From the NCBI GenBank assembly GCA_047975005.1, contig JBKECW010000057.1, positions 4,716 to 68,715 of the forward strand: DNA of 64,000 nt, given 5' to 3'. A program made the translations under genes and the position numbers. The DNA is from JBKEAJ01 sp047975005 (GTDB lineage Bacteria > Bacteroidota > Bacteroidia > Bacteroidales > Prolixibacteraceae). The notes under the pieces were generated by a model. That model was given only the letters and a program-made list of their open reading frames with translations, was not told where the DNA came from and searched no databases. This document shows, one piece after another, positions 8,211 through 16,248 of the stretch (position 1 is its first letter; every line of letters starts with the position of its first letter).

Positions 8211-9554
8211 CTACCCCACTCTGAATAATTTTCCGACTTTTTTTATTGACTCTGGCTTGACAAAAACCACAACCTTGTCGCCGGCCATAATACGAGATTC
8301 CCCATTAACCAAGAAGCTGGAATTGCCTCGTATAGCAGCACCAATTATAGCACCATCCGGCATGTTTAAGTCTTTTACTTTTTTTGTTGTTATTTTTGCT
8401 TTATCCTTAGCAATAAATTCAAAGACCTCTGCATTCGTAGATGTTAGATATCTAACATGTATTACCTCCTCGTCAAGTGTAAATTTATAAATATACCCTG
8501 CCGAAATCTTCTTTTTGTTTATTATACTGCCGATACCCAAACTCTGTGCGATACTCAAGAAATCTATATTCTCAATCTCTGCACATGTCCGTTTTACACC
8601 AAAATTCTTTGCCATACTACAACACAGGATATTTGTTTCTGAATTTCCTGTTACTGCAACAAGAGCATCCATTTCATGTATGCCCTCCTCCTTTAACAAT
8701 TCGAGGTGCCTACCATCTCCATTTATCACAAGAACTCCATCTCCCAAACGCTCTGCTAGTTTGACGCAGCGATCTTTATCTTGTTCAATAACTGTAATAT
8801 TAAAGTGTGAGCCCAAGCGTTCTATCGCCTTCTGGGCTATCCTGCTACCGCCTACAAACATTATATTTTTAATGTCGAATATCGTTTTGCCTGCAAGTTC
8901 AAACACGTGTAGCTCATTGTCCCTTGTGGTCATAAAGAATGCAATGTCGCCAGGCAATATAGCGTCTTTCCCCGTAGGGATAATCGTATCGTAGCCTCTA
9001 CTTATCGCAACACACAATATATTATCGTCCATAGCATGCAACTCATTCATCGTTTTATTTACGATTTGTGCATTGTCTCTAATTTTAATGCCTAGCAAAA
9101 TTAAGTTACTTCCTGAAAATTCAATCATCTGACGTGTACCAACATTTTTTATTGATACCGATATTTCTTTGGCGGCAAGGCTCTCGGGCAATATCAACAC
9201 ATCTACTCCCATGTTTCTAAACAATTCTCGGTTGGGCTCTGTGAGGTATTCTTGATTACTAATTCTGCCAATTGTTCGTGCGGCTCCAATTTGTTTAGCC
9301 AACATACATGCCAGTATATTACGTTCTTCGTAAGGCGTAACTCCAATAAACAAGTCTGCCCTGTATACCTCTGCCTTTTTTAAGTCGACAAGCGATTGAG
9401 GCGAGCCTTCAACACACATTAAATCCATCGAAGCGGCTAATCTTTTCAGATTCTCGGGGTCTTCGTCTAGTACAATTATATTATGATCATCATTTGAAAG
9501 AAGTCTTGCCAGATGTGTGCCGACTTCTCCTGCTCCGGCTATTACAATTCTCAT
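8211..9554 (-). CDS. trkA: Trk potassium uptake regulatory subunit TrkA
   Basis: Peripheral cytoplasmic NAD(H)/ATP-binding subunit that gates the TrkH/TrkG potassium channel. The 447-residue protein has the duplicated RCK layout: RCK-N1 starts with GAGEVGTHLARLL and ends in the acidic DEDPE; TrkA-C1 lies around 135-220; RCK-N2 starts near residue 230 with IMFVGGSRIAQKA; TrkA-C2 is at the C-terminus. No trkH is adjacent in this window, although the pair is often linked. Confidence 0.94.
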   Translation of the reverse strand: MRIVIAGAGEVGTHLARLLSNDDHNIIVLDEDPENLKRLAASMDLMCVEGSPQSLVDLKKAEVYRADLFIGVTPYEERNILACMLAKQIGAARTIGRISNQEYLTEPNRELFRNMGVDVLILPESLAAKEISVSIKNVGTRQMIEFSGSNLILLGIKIRDNAQIVNKTMNELHAMDDNILCVAISRGYDTIIPTGKDAILPGDIAFFMTTRDNELHVFELAGKTIFDIKNIMFVGGSRIAQKAIERLGSHFNITVIEQDKDRCVKLAERLGDGVLVINGDGRHLELLKEEGIHEMDALVAVTGNSETNILCCSMAKNFGVKRTCAEIENIDFLSIAQSLGIGSIINKKKISAGYIYKFTLDEEVIHVRYLTSTNAEVFEFIAKDKAKITTKKVKDLNMPDGAIIGAAIRGNSSFLVNGESRIMAGDKVVVFVKPESIKKVGKLFRVG

Positions 9555-9583
9555 CTCTTATGTGATTTGACAGATGTAAAATG

Positions 9584-9616
9584 AAAAAGTCTACCATTCT
9601 GTTGCATAGGTAGACT
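9584..9616 (-). terminator. Intrinsic terminator of the greA-HIT operon
   Basis: On the minus strand an 8-bp stem (agtctacc with ggtagact, 9609-9616 with 9588-9595) is followed by five T. It lies just past the HIT gene and ahead of trkA. Confidence 0.8.
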
Positions 9617-9624
9617 CTCTTACG

Positions 9625-10017
9625 TTATAAATATTTTTTTATTTCTTGTTGAATCTCCTCAAACTCATCAGGCTCAAGTTTCTTTTTCTTGGAGAAGTCC
9701 AACAAATCACTTTCCTTTTGCATGGGTATCAGATGTATGTGAGCATGTGCTACTTCCAGGCCTATAACCGTCATACCAACCTTTTTGCAAGGAATAGCTT
9801 TTGCCAATGCCTTGGCAATTTTCTTTGCAAATAAATACAAATCGGCATAAGCATCGTCAGGCAGGTCAAATATATTATCAACTTCCTGTTTAGGAATCAC
9901 TAGAACATGTCCACGCCCCACGGGGAATACATCCAAGATGGCTATATTATTATCATCCTCAGCTATTTTATAGCAAGGGATTTCACCCATTATTATTTTA
10001 GTAAATATCGAAGCCAT
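9625..10017 (-). CDS. HIT-family nucleotide-binding protein
   Basis: A 130-residue histidine-triad protein, probably a purine nucleotide phosphoramidase or Ap4A-type hydrolase. The triad motif HAHIHLIP spans residues 91-98 with His91, His93 and His95 (His93 the usual nucleophile position). The N-terminal IFTKIIMGEIPCYKIAED and GHVLVIPK are typical of the HINT branch. It starts 5 bases after the greA stop, so the two form an operon read from the greA promoter. Confidence 0.93.
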   Translation of the reverse strand: MASIFTKIIMGEIPCYKIAEDDNNIAILDVFPVGRGHVLVIPKQEVDNIFDLPDDAYADLYLFAKKIAKALAKAIPCKKVGMTVIGLEVAHAHIHLIPMQKESDLLDFSKKKKLEPDEFEEIQQEIKKYL

Positions 10018-10022
10018 CTTAT

Positions 10023-10493
10023 TTATATGGAGATATCCTCTATTTTAAATTCAATTACTCCTGACGGCACTTTAATTTCGGCAATATCTCCCACTTTTTT
10101 ACCAAGCAAACCTTGTGCAATAGGAGTTTTAATAGATATTTTGCCTTGCTTGATATCAGCCTCATGTTCAGACACTATAGTATACACTATCTGACTGTTA
10201 TTCTGAGTGTTGCGCAATGTAACCTTATTCAATATCTGAACCGACGAGGGATCAATTTTTGATTCGTCTATTATTCTGGCATTAGCTATTTTTTCCTGCA
10301 ATTCTGCTATCTTAGCCTCAAGCATTCCTTGCGCATCTTTTGCTGCGTCATACTCTGCGTTTTCAGAAATATCACCCTTATCAATAGCCTCTCCTATCAG
10401 CCTTGATATCTTCGGTCTCTCAACATTAACAAGCTGTTTCAGGTCTTGCTTTAATTTGTTTAAGCCATCTTCTGTTATATACGAAATAGCCAT
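10023..10493 (-). CDS. greA: Transcription elongation factor GreA
   Basis: Rescues backtracked RNA polymerase by stimulating transcript cleavage through the secondary channel. The 156-residue protein has the N-terminal coiled coil (about 1-75) with acidic tip residues in SENAEYDAAKDAQ and the C-terminal FKBP-like domain (GLLGKKVGD, then VPSGVIEFKIEDISI). It is the first gene of a two-gene operon with the HIT protein and has a clear Bacteroidetes-type promoter about 90 bases upstream. Confidence 0.96.
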   Translation of the reverse strand: MAISYITEDGLNKLKQDLKQLVNVERPKISRLIGEAIDKGDISENAEYDAAKDAQGMLEAKIAELQEKIANARIIDESKIDPSSVQILNKVTLRNTQNNSQIVYTIVSEHEADIKQGKISIKTPIAQGLLGKKVGDIAEIKVPSGVIEFKIEDISI

Positions 10494-10583
10494 AATTCTG
10501 TTTTACTTATATTTATAAAAAAATAAACCACGACACTTTCGTGACGTGCTTCCATTTACAATTCACTTCTCTTTAATCTACCG

Positions 10584-10614
10584 CAAAGTTAATACAATTT
10601 TATTCTAAACCAAA
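10584..10614 (-). promoter_or_regulatory. Bacteroidetes-type promoter of greA
   Basis: On the minus strand, a TTTG -33 box (10611-10614) is separated by 19 bases from a TAACTTTG -7 box (10584-10591). This matches the primary-sigma consensus for the phylum and predicts a leader of roughly 85 bases. Confidence 0.75.
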
Positions 10615-10650
10615 AATAGAAATAACTTTAAATCTTGATTATCTTTTATT

Positions 10651-10923
10651 CTAATCTAGGCTCACTGTCAACTGACGAACTTTCATTTCTTGGCATACTG
10701 CAGACAACTCCGACAAAGAGCCTGTCAACACATCACATTTACCCTTATAGTGCACAATAAAAGCACATTGCTCTGCCTGCACCTCATCATGCCCACAAAG
10801 CTCAATAAGAGAATCTATAACAAAATCGAATGTATTAAAGTCATCATTATGCAGTATAAGACTTCGTAATTCTTCTTGTTCATTTTCTGCTCTTACATTT
10901 TTCTTTATTTTTTTATCTGTCAT
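10651..10923 (-). CDS. clpS: ATP-dependent Clp protease adaptor ClpS
   Basis: Adaptor that delivers N-degron substrates to ClpA or ClpC. The 90-residue protein has a polar lysine-rich N-terminus and the ClpS core, starting LILHNDDFNTFDFVIDSL (the motif that holds the N-degron pocket). The usual HxxG and MxxH positions are only loosely matched (VHYKGKCDV), as in Bacteroidetes homologues I recall. No clp chaperone gene is adjacent. Confidence 0.85.
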   Translation of the reverse strand: MTDKKIKKNVRAENEQEELRSLILHNDDFNTFDFVIDSLIELCGHDEVQAEQCAFIVHYKGKCDVLTGSLSELSAVCQEMKVRQLTVSLD

Positions 10924-10974
10924 ATAAGCTATTTAAAAGATTAACAAACTATACTATAGTTGCAGTTAAAGAAT

Positions 10975-11385
10975 TCAAAAGTACTTCGGCTTAATTATTT
11001 CACTGTAAATAACAGCTTTATCAATACTAAAATCCCTAAGCAAACGGTGCTTATTTCCGGTTGATACGTCTTCCTTTCTTTTATAGGAGCTCAAATCATT
11101 ACGCCTCACCAACGAACGCCCCTCTTCCCTAGAGACATCATCAAGAACTGTGCTAGAAAGGGAAGGACGAGAAGACACACGAGATACAGTTTGTACTGTA
11201 GGGATATCTTCCTCCTCTATATTATTGTTGTCAACACCAAGAAATCTTCCTAAAATCTCCTTGACATCCACACTCGTATCAGCATCCTCGGGTACGCTTT
11301 TCTTTTTGTCGTTTTTTGAAAAGGCACCAAACAACTGATATAAAACAACCCCAATAATTAATAAATAATACAAAAAATCATCCAT
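10975..11385 (-). CDS. Small membrane-anchored protein of unknown function
   Basis: The 136-residue product has one N-terminal membrane helix (about residues 5-22, YYLLIIGVVLYQLFGAF), then a polar, low-complexity cytoplasmic or periplasmic region rich in Asp, Ser, Arg and Lys. The C-terminus (DFSIDKAVIYSEIIKPKYF) resembles the tail of short conserved Bacteroidales proteins. I do not recognise a domain. It lies upstream of clpS on the same strand with a 51-base gap. Confidence 0.6.
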   Translation of the reverse strand: MDDFLYYLLIIGVVLYQLFGAFSKNDKKKSVPEDADTSVDVKEILGRFLGVDNNNIEEEDIPTVQTVSRVSSRPSLSSTVLDDVSREEGRSLVRRNDLSSYKRKEDVSTGNKHRLLRDFSIDKAVIYSEIIKPKYF

Positions 11386-11462
11386 AATATTATGTATTTT
11401 TGTCCGTTAAAACATGGTATAAGCACTATACAATAAAAACGTAAAGGTAAAATATGTTTCTT

Positions 11463-11915
11463 ATGAAACCAAATAAAACAACAACAAAAAGAAGTTTCTT
11501 TTTATTTACTGTAATTCTGCTATTGGGATGCTCCAATGAAATAGACGAGTTGTTCCCGTACACTGCTATCAACTTTAATATAAATCTAAGCAACAACAGC
11601 ACTCTATACAGTCCTAATACATCCGAGATATTCAAGCGCTCGGAACGACTCGGTGCCGGCTATGGCGGCATAATAATTTATTGCAATGGCGACAATGACT
11701 ATTCTGCTTTCGAAGCTGTATGCACATACGAACAAGACCGTAATATCCTTGCTGATTCCTTAGTAAACGACAGAGCATACTGCAGAAAGTGTAAATCTGG
11801 ATATTTTCTGCGACTAAATAGAGATGCGCCTCCAATAGAAGGCAGCAAGTCTCAATATGCTCTAAAACAGTACAATTGCTATCAAAATGGCAATATACTT
11901 ACCGTAACAAATTAA
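11463..11915 (+). CDS. Putative lipoprotein, Rieske-like fold with altered ligands
   Basis: The start at 11463 gives a 150-residue protein with a lipobox LLLGC (Cys23). An ATG three codons upstream is possible. The middle part (RLGAGYGGIIIYCNG ... FEAVCTYEQ ... AYCRKCKSGY ... PLKQY-like ending) resembles a family of Bacteroidetes lipoproteins related to Rieske domains. The first cluster pair, normally C-x-H, is here C-T-Y, and the second pair is C-R-K-C rather than C-x-x-H. A classical 2Fe-2S Rieske cluster is thus unlikely; a Cys-based metal site or disulfide is possible. The fold assignment is from memory and tentative. Confidence 0.6.
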   Translation: MKPNKTTTKRSFFLFTVILLLGCSNEIDELFPYTAINFNINLSNNSTLYSPNTSEIFKRSERLGAGYGGIIIYCNGDNDYSAFEAVCTYEQDRNILADSLVNDRAYCRKCKSGYFLRLNRDAPPIEGSKSQYALKQYNCYQNGNILTVTN

Positions 11916-12025
11916 ATCATCAGATGTAATAATCAGAACATAGAAGGTTCTAATAAAACTTTTGTTTTATAATATTTTACTAACTTCGTGGTCAGGTTAT
12001 TTATACATTTACAAGTTCGTTTTTT

Positions 12026-12676
12026 ATGGAAAACAGAATAAGTCTTAACATACTAGGTGTTACGCCCACACAAACCCAAACAGGCGCATATGCCCTTATT
12101 TTAGGAGAACAGGAAGGAACTAGACGACTACCAATAATTATAGGACAATACGAAGCACAAGGAATAATCGTTCAACACGAAAATATAAAACTACCGCGCC
12201 CTATAACTATAGATCTTCTTGCAGAACTTATTGATATTATGAAACTCACAGTATTGGAGGTATTTATATCAAGGCTAGAAAATGGCGTATTCTATTCAGA
12301 AATAAGTTTAGAAAATAAAGAACTGAACAAAAAAATAGTTTTAGACTCTCGCACTTCAGATGCCATTCAGTTGGCGTTAAAGTTCAGTGTTCCTATATAT
12401 ACCAATGAAACTGTAATGAGAAAGGCTGGCATCACAATTACAGAGATTGACGAGAGCGAAAAACACAGTCGTCAACAAGCTCCTCCAAAGAAAAAGGAAG
12501 ACAACACTTCGCCCAGTCCAACAGCGGAAGCCGATTTTATCAAACCCGATTCCGATTTAAGTCTGTTCAACGACCACGACCTAAAAAGATATTTGGATAT
12601 TGCCATCAAGCGTGAGGACTACGAAATAGCAGAACTATTAAAAAACGAGATAGAGAAACGCAGTTTACCCCACTAG
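12026..12676 (+). CDS. Bifunctional nuclease family (DUF151) protein with UVR motif
   Basis: The 216-residue protein has an N-terminal DUF151/BFN domain (about 1-130; LPIIIGQYEAQGI, then the SRTSDAIQLALKF-like signature seen here as DSRTSDAIQLAL). A disordered Pro/Lys-rich linker follows, then a C-terminal UVR motif (DLKRYLDIAIKREDYEIAEL, about 185-210) of the UvrB/UvrC type. Plant and thermophile relatives have reported nuclease activity; the role in Bacteroidetes is unknown. UVR motifs usually mediate protein contacts. Confidence 0.88.
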   Translation: MENRISLNILGVTPTQTQTGAYALILGEQEGTRRLPIIIGQYEAQGIIVQHENIKLPRPITIDLLAELIDIMKLTVLEVFISRLENGVFYSEISLENKELNKKIVLDSRTSDAIQLALKFSVPIYTNETVMRKAGITITEIDESEKHSRQQAPPKKKEDNTSPSPTAEADFIKPDSDLSLFNDHDLKRYLDIAIKREDYEIAELLKNEIEKRSLPH

Positions 12677-12744
12677 GACATGAGAATCGAACCTCAATAT
12701 GCTATACTTTTCTTGGTCTTCACGGTTTTTTTCACATTTTTTTC

Positions 12745-13302
12745 GTGCGCAGACTTAAATCAAAAGGTTGCCTTACCCATGTCTATATCGGCGCTATTAT
12801 ACTGGTTATCAATATTTTCACGTTCTTATCGTGGTGGATGATGATAGATGCTATCGGAGAGATTTATGAACAAAAGTCTCTAGCATCCTCTTCAGTTGGC
12901 AAATTAGCCGGAGTTTCTATTTTTGGTCTCATCTTCGCCTTTCTCTTCGTCGGTATAATAATGTACTCCTTCGGTTTCAAAATGACAGGTATAAAAAACC
13001 TCGCCTCGAAAGCTGCTTTTTATGTTATTATTCCTTTTACGATGATTGGCTTCGATGCTCTACTAATATATGGACTTTTCTACGGAGAGCCCGTTCCGAC
13101 AGGGGCCAGACTCCTACTGATATTTTTTATTATTATGCTGACATTGGGTACAGCCGGTTACCTGAAAAAGCTTTTCTCACAAGGCAGTCCCACTATGAAA
13201 AAGACCAGATATGGAGAATGGTCAGGAGGATGGAAGGAGCCTGTAAAAGTCAAAGACCCCATGAGCAGCGATGGTAGAAACGACGGCAAGCATGGGAATT
13301 GA
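12745..13302 (+). CDS. Four-helix membrane protein of unknown function
   Basis: The 185-residue product has about four hydrophobic helices (around residues 12-32, 53-75, 86-108 and 120-140) and a polar C-terminal tail (residues 145-185) rich in Lys, Gly and Asp. The start is a GTG at 12745; this frame has no ATG upstream although it is open, and a different frame has an ATG at 12681. The true 5' end is uncertain. No recognised family. Confidence 0.55.
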   Translation: MRRLKSKGCLTHVYIGAIILVINIFTFLSWWMMIDAIGEIYEQKSLASSSVGKLAGVSIFGLIFAFLFVGIIMYSFGFKMTGIKNLASKAAFYVIIPFTMIGFDALLIYGLFYGEPVPTGARLLLIFFIIMLTLGTAGYLKKLFSQGSPTMKKTRYGEWSGGWKEPVKVKDPMSSDGRNDGKHGN

Positions 13303-13319
13303 CAAAAGCACTAAACCAA

Positions 13320-15218
13320 TCAGGTCCTCCTCCGTTTACTATTGTTTTTCAATTGTTTAGGACGACGCTTCTCCTTCTTAAAAGATTGTTGCGCAATGGT
13401 TTTCCCCAGCAAAGAGCTAATTTCGTTCTGTCCCTTCCCCATCCTAGTCATTAGACTCTTTATCCTATTCTGATTTTCGGGCTTATACCAAAAAAAGAAG
13501 CTCCTTTGTTCCAATTTGGCGGTTTTTTCTTTGGCAACATATACTTCCGATTTGGAATAAGGGTCGTAGCCCGAATAGTAAATCACGGTTGATAGGGTCA
13601 TTGGAGTTGGTGTGAAGTCTTGTATTTGCTCAAGTCTGTAGCCAAGTTCTTTTGTTCGCTCTGCAAGATTTACCATATCTTCATTTTCGCACATCGGGTG
13701 GCTCGATATGAAATAAGGAATCAGTTGTTGTCTCAAGCCTTTAGTCCTATTGACTTTTTCAAATAATCTATACAGCCTTACAAAATGTCTAAAATCACTT
13801 TTACGCATCATTTTTAATACCTTATCAGAAGTATGTTCGGGTGCAACTTTAAATCTTCCTGACACATGCTTTTCTATCACTTCTTCTAAATATTTAACTC
13901 CCTGCTGCTGTGTTTTCTCATCTTTATGCATATATATCATGTCATAGCGTATTCCGCTACTTACCACTGCTTTTTTAACTCCTTTGACTTTTGCTGCCTT
14001 ACGATATATTTCCAACATCGGACTATGGTCGGTATTGAGGTTAAAACATATCTCAGGGCTAATACACGAAGGTCGTTTACACTTCTTGCATATCTCCAAG
14101 TCAAAGCCCTGCATCCGATACATATTCGCCGAAGGACCTCCTAAATCTGAAATCATCCCTTTAAAATCTTCCATCCCGGCTATGGTCTTAACTTCATTGA
14201 TAATCGACTCCTCCGAACGACTAGAAATAAATTTCCCTTGATGAGCCGAGATAGTACAAAAAGAGCAACCCCCAAAGCATCCACGATGCATATTTACCGA
14301 GTGTCTAATCATATTGTAGGCAGGTATATCGCCCTTGTTTCTGTACTTTGGGTGCGGCAGTCGGGTAAATGGCAACTTATAAACAGCATCAATATTTGCA
14401 GATGGCATTGGTGCATTCATGGGATTTATTACCACCATCTGCCCCTCGTTATCTTGCAACAATCTGACATTCCCCAAGTAACGATTTGATTCAGTTTCTA
14501 TTATCTTGAAATTCTCCGCATGCTTCTTAGGCTCTGCAAGTGCCTCTGCAAAACTATATAGCTGCTTATCTTTCCATTCACTTTCTTGCAGTTTGCTTGC
14601 GCTTTCAATATATGCTGTCTGCCTGATATTCTTAATATCCGATACTGCCCTACCCTTTTTCATTTGTTCAACCAGCTCCCTAAGAGGCTGTTCTGCCATT
14701 CCATACATCAAGAGGTCAGCCTTTGAAGTTATCAGAATCGAAGGCATCAGTTTATCAGACCAATAATCGAAATGGGTCAAGCGTCTGAGTGATGCCTCAA
14801 CTCCACCAGCAATTACAGGCACATCGGGATAAAGCGTTTTTAGAATGTTCGAATATACACTAGCTGCATAGTCGGGACGCGCACCACTCCTAGCTCCCGG
14901 CGTGTAGGCATCGTCGGAGCGCAGGCGTTTGTTGGCAGTATAGTGATTCACCATCGAGTCCATATTTCCTGCCGTGACAGCAAAGAACATATTTGGTATT
15001 CCGAATTTCTTGAAATCCCGCAAATCATCCTGCCAGTTGGGCTGCGGGACAATCACCACCGAAATCCCCATCGACTCCAGAAGCCGAGCAATTACAGCAC
15101 TTCCAAAAGAGGGATGGTCAACATAGGCATCGCCCGAAAAAAGAATAACATCAACAGGCAGCTGTCCGCCACGCTGTTTCAGCTCCTTCACAGTAGTTGG
15201 TATCCAAGGGTAGTTCAT
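13320..15218 (-). CDS. YgiQ-family radical SAM protein
   Basis: Large radical SAM enzyme of unknown substrate. With the start at Met 15218 the chain is 632 residues and begins NYPWIPTTVKELKQRG, as in the family; an ATG 14 codons upstream is less likely. It has an N-terminal cobalamin-like domain (VDVILFSGDAYVDHPSFG), the radical SAM core with GCFGGCSFC (C-x3-C-x2-C cluster ligands), and the C-terminal YgiQ domain (FTPTPMTLSTVIYYSGYDP). The C-terminus is basic. Direct repeats upstream could be regulatory. Confidence 0.93.
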   Translation of the reverse strand: MNYPWIPTTVKELKQRGGQLPVDVILFSGDAYVDHPSFGSAVIARLLESMGISVVIVPQPNWQDDLRDFKKFGIPNMFFAVTAGNMDSMVNHYTANKRLRSDDAYTPGARSGARPDYAASVYSNILKTLYPDVPVIAGGVEASLRRLTHFDYWSDKLMPSILITSKADLLMYGMAEQPLRELVEQMKKGRAVSDIKNIRQTAYIESASKLQESEWKDKQLYSFAEALAEPKKHAENFKIIETESNRYLGNVRLLQDNEGQMVVINPMNAPMPSANIDAVYKLPFTRLPHPKYRNKGDIPAYNMIRHSVNMHRGCFGGCSFCTISAHQGKFISSRSEESIINEVKTIAGMEDFKGMISDLGGPSANMYRMQGFDLEICKKCKRPSCISPEICFNLNTDHSPMLEIYRKAAKVKGVKKAVVSSGIRYDMIYMHKDEKTQQQGVKYLEEVIEKHVSGRFKVAPEHTSDKVLKMMRKSDFRHFVRLYRLFEKVNRTKGLRQQLIPYFISSHPMCENEDMVNLAERTKELGYRLEQIQDFTPTPMTLSTVIYYSGYDPYSKSEVYVAKEKTAKLEQRSFFFWYKPENQNRIKSLMTRMGKGQNEISSLLGKTIAQQSFKKEKRRPKQLKNNSKRRRT

Positions 15219-15572
15219 ATTTTGACTTTGTTTATGATGAACAAGCAGCCACAAAGGCACAAGCTCTAAACAGTTAAACCTTAAACTCTAAACAATTCAA
15301 CCTGCATCTATATCAGGGCTAACACCCCTATTATTTTTTTTATCTATCTCTTTGCTGCAAAGATATCGGGACTACGTCCCTAAAAACATTTCGTATTCCA
15401 TCGTAACATCACAGCATTGTAGTATCGTTAGTATCAATAAACAGCCACCACCTCCCCCGTGTACTCCTCCTTTGCAGGAGGAGAGTTTTTATATCCCCGC
15501 TTTACTTCGTTATAGCTCCGTAAATAATTTAGATGCGTTTGCCCTAATGACAAGAGTCTTATTTGTCTAACT
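15219..15572. other. Intergenic region between trmD and ygiQ, with direct repeats and a strong hairpin
   Basis: No convincing gene. Two imperfect direct repeats, ctctaaacagttaaacct (15264-15281) and ctctaaacaattcaacct (15286-15303), match at 16 of 18 positions with a 22-base period; they lie just upstream of the likely ygiQ start. A hairpin ctcctcct/aggaggag (15464-15471 with 15476-15483, loop ttgc) is followed by agttttt on the plus strand, although no plus-strand gene ends here. The segment around it looks like a dispersed intergenic repeat, but that cannot be tested within this window. Confidence 0.5.
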
Positions 15573-16247
15573 TTAATCAAGCAAATCCGGTCGTATCTGC
15601 AGTGTTCGTTCTAAAGCTTTTTCGTCTTTCCATTTTGCAATCAGAGCATCGTTGCCACTTAGCAGCACCTCGGGAACTTTCCAGCCTTTGTATTCCGCAG
15701 GGCGGGTATATACGGGCGGGCTGAGCAGATTATCCTGAAAAGAGTCTGAAAGTGCGGATGTCGAATCGGACATTGCTCCGGGCAATAGGCGCACCACACT
15801 GTCAACAATAACAGAGGCCGCAAGTTCGCCACCTGTCAGCACAAAATCGCCAATTGAGATTTCTCTTGTAATAAGATTATCTCTAACTCGCTGGTCTACA
15901 CCTTTATAATGCCCACACAGAATAATTATATTCCCCATCAGCGACAGAGCATTTGCATCCTGTTGGTCGTAGCGTTTAGCATCGGGAGTGGTGTAGATAA
16001 TTTCGTCGTAGCTGCGTTGTTGCGACAAATGATTGATAGCCGACTCAATTGGTTGCATAGTCATCACCATCCCCGCTTCGCCACCAAAGGGATAGTCATC
16101 CACCTTTCTGTGCTTGTCGGTGGAATAGTCTCTGATATTATGCACAACAATCTCTGCAACACCGCTGTTCTGAGCTCGTTTTAATATCGACTCATTGAAA
16201 TGTCCTGCAAATATTTCGGGTACAACCGTTAATATATCAATACGCAT
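15573..16247 (-). CDS. trmD: tRNA (guanine37-N1)-methyltransferase
   Basis: SPOUT-class enzyme that methylates G37 of tRNAs to prevent +1 frameshifting. I place the start at 16247 (MRIDILTVVPEIF), one base after the acyl-CoA synthetase stop, giving 224 residues; the longer ORF adds only five residues. Trefoil-knot motifs are visible: ILCGHYKGVDQRV and ISIGDFVLTGGELAA, then LLPGA. Pro-Pro-Val-Tyr-Thr-Arg-Pro near the C-terminus is also typical. It is probably transcribed with the upstream acyl-CoA synthetase. Confidence 0.96.
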   Translation of the reverse strand: MRIDILTVVPEIFAGHFNESILKRAQNSGVAEIVVHNIRDYSTDKHRKVDDYPFGGEAGMVMTMQPIESAINHLSQQRSYDEIIYTTPDAKRYDQQDANALSLMGNIIILCGHYKGVDQRVRDNLITREISIGDFVLTGGELAASVIVDSVVRLLPGAMSDSTSALSDSFQDNLLSPPVYTRPAEYKGWKVPEVLLSGNDALIAKWKDEKALERTLQIRPDLLD

Positions 16248-16248
16248 A

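Noticed and set aside
11426..11635. Minus-strand ORF opposite the Rieske-like lipoprotein
   Set aside because: It is the shadow of a plus-strand gene with a clear lipoprotein signal.
12684..12697. GAATCGAACCTC resembles a tRNA T-loop on the minus strand
   Set aside because: The flanking five bases on each side do not pair, and no acceptor or anticodon arm can be found.
12681..12845. A 54-codon ORF starting MRIEPQYAILFLVF with a lipobox-like FFSC
   Set aside because: It overlaps the better-supported membrane protein frame at 12745-13302 and has no recognised relatives; it might be the real 5' end only if a frameshift exists, which I cannot show.
15352..15570. 72-codon ORF in the ygiQ-trmD gap
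   Set aside because: Proline-rich translation comes from the hairpin and repeat-like sequence; no start context or relatives.
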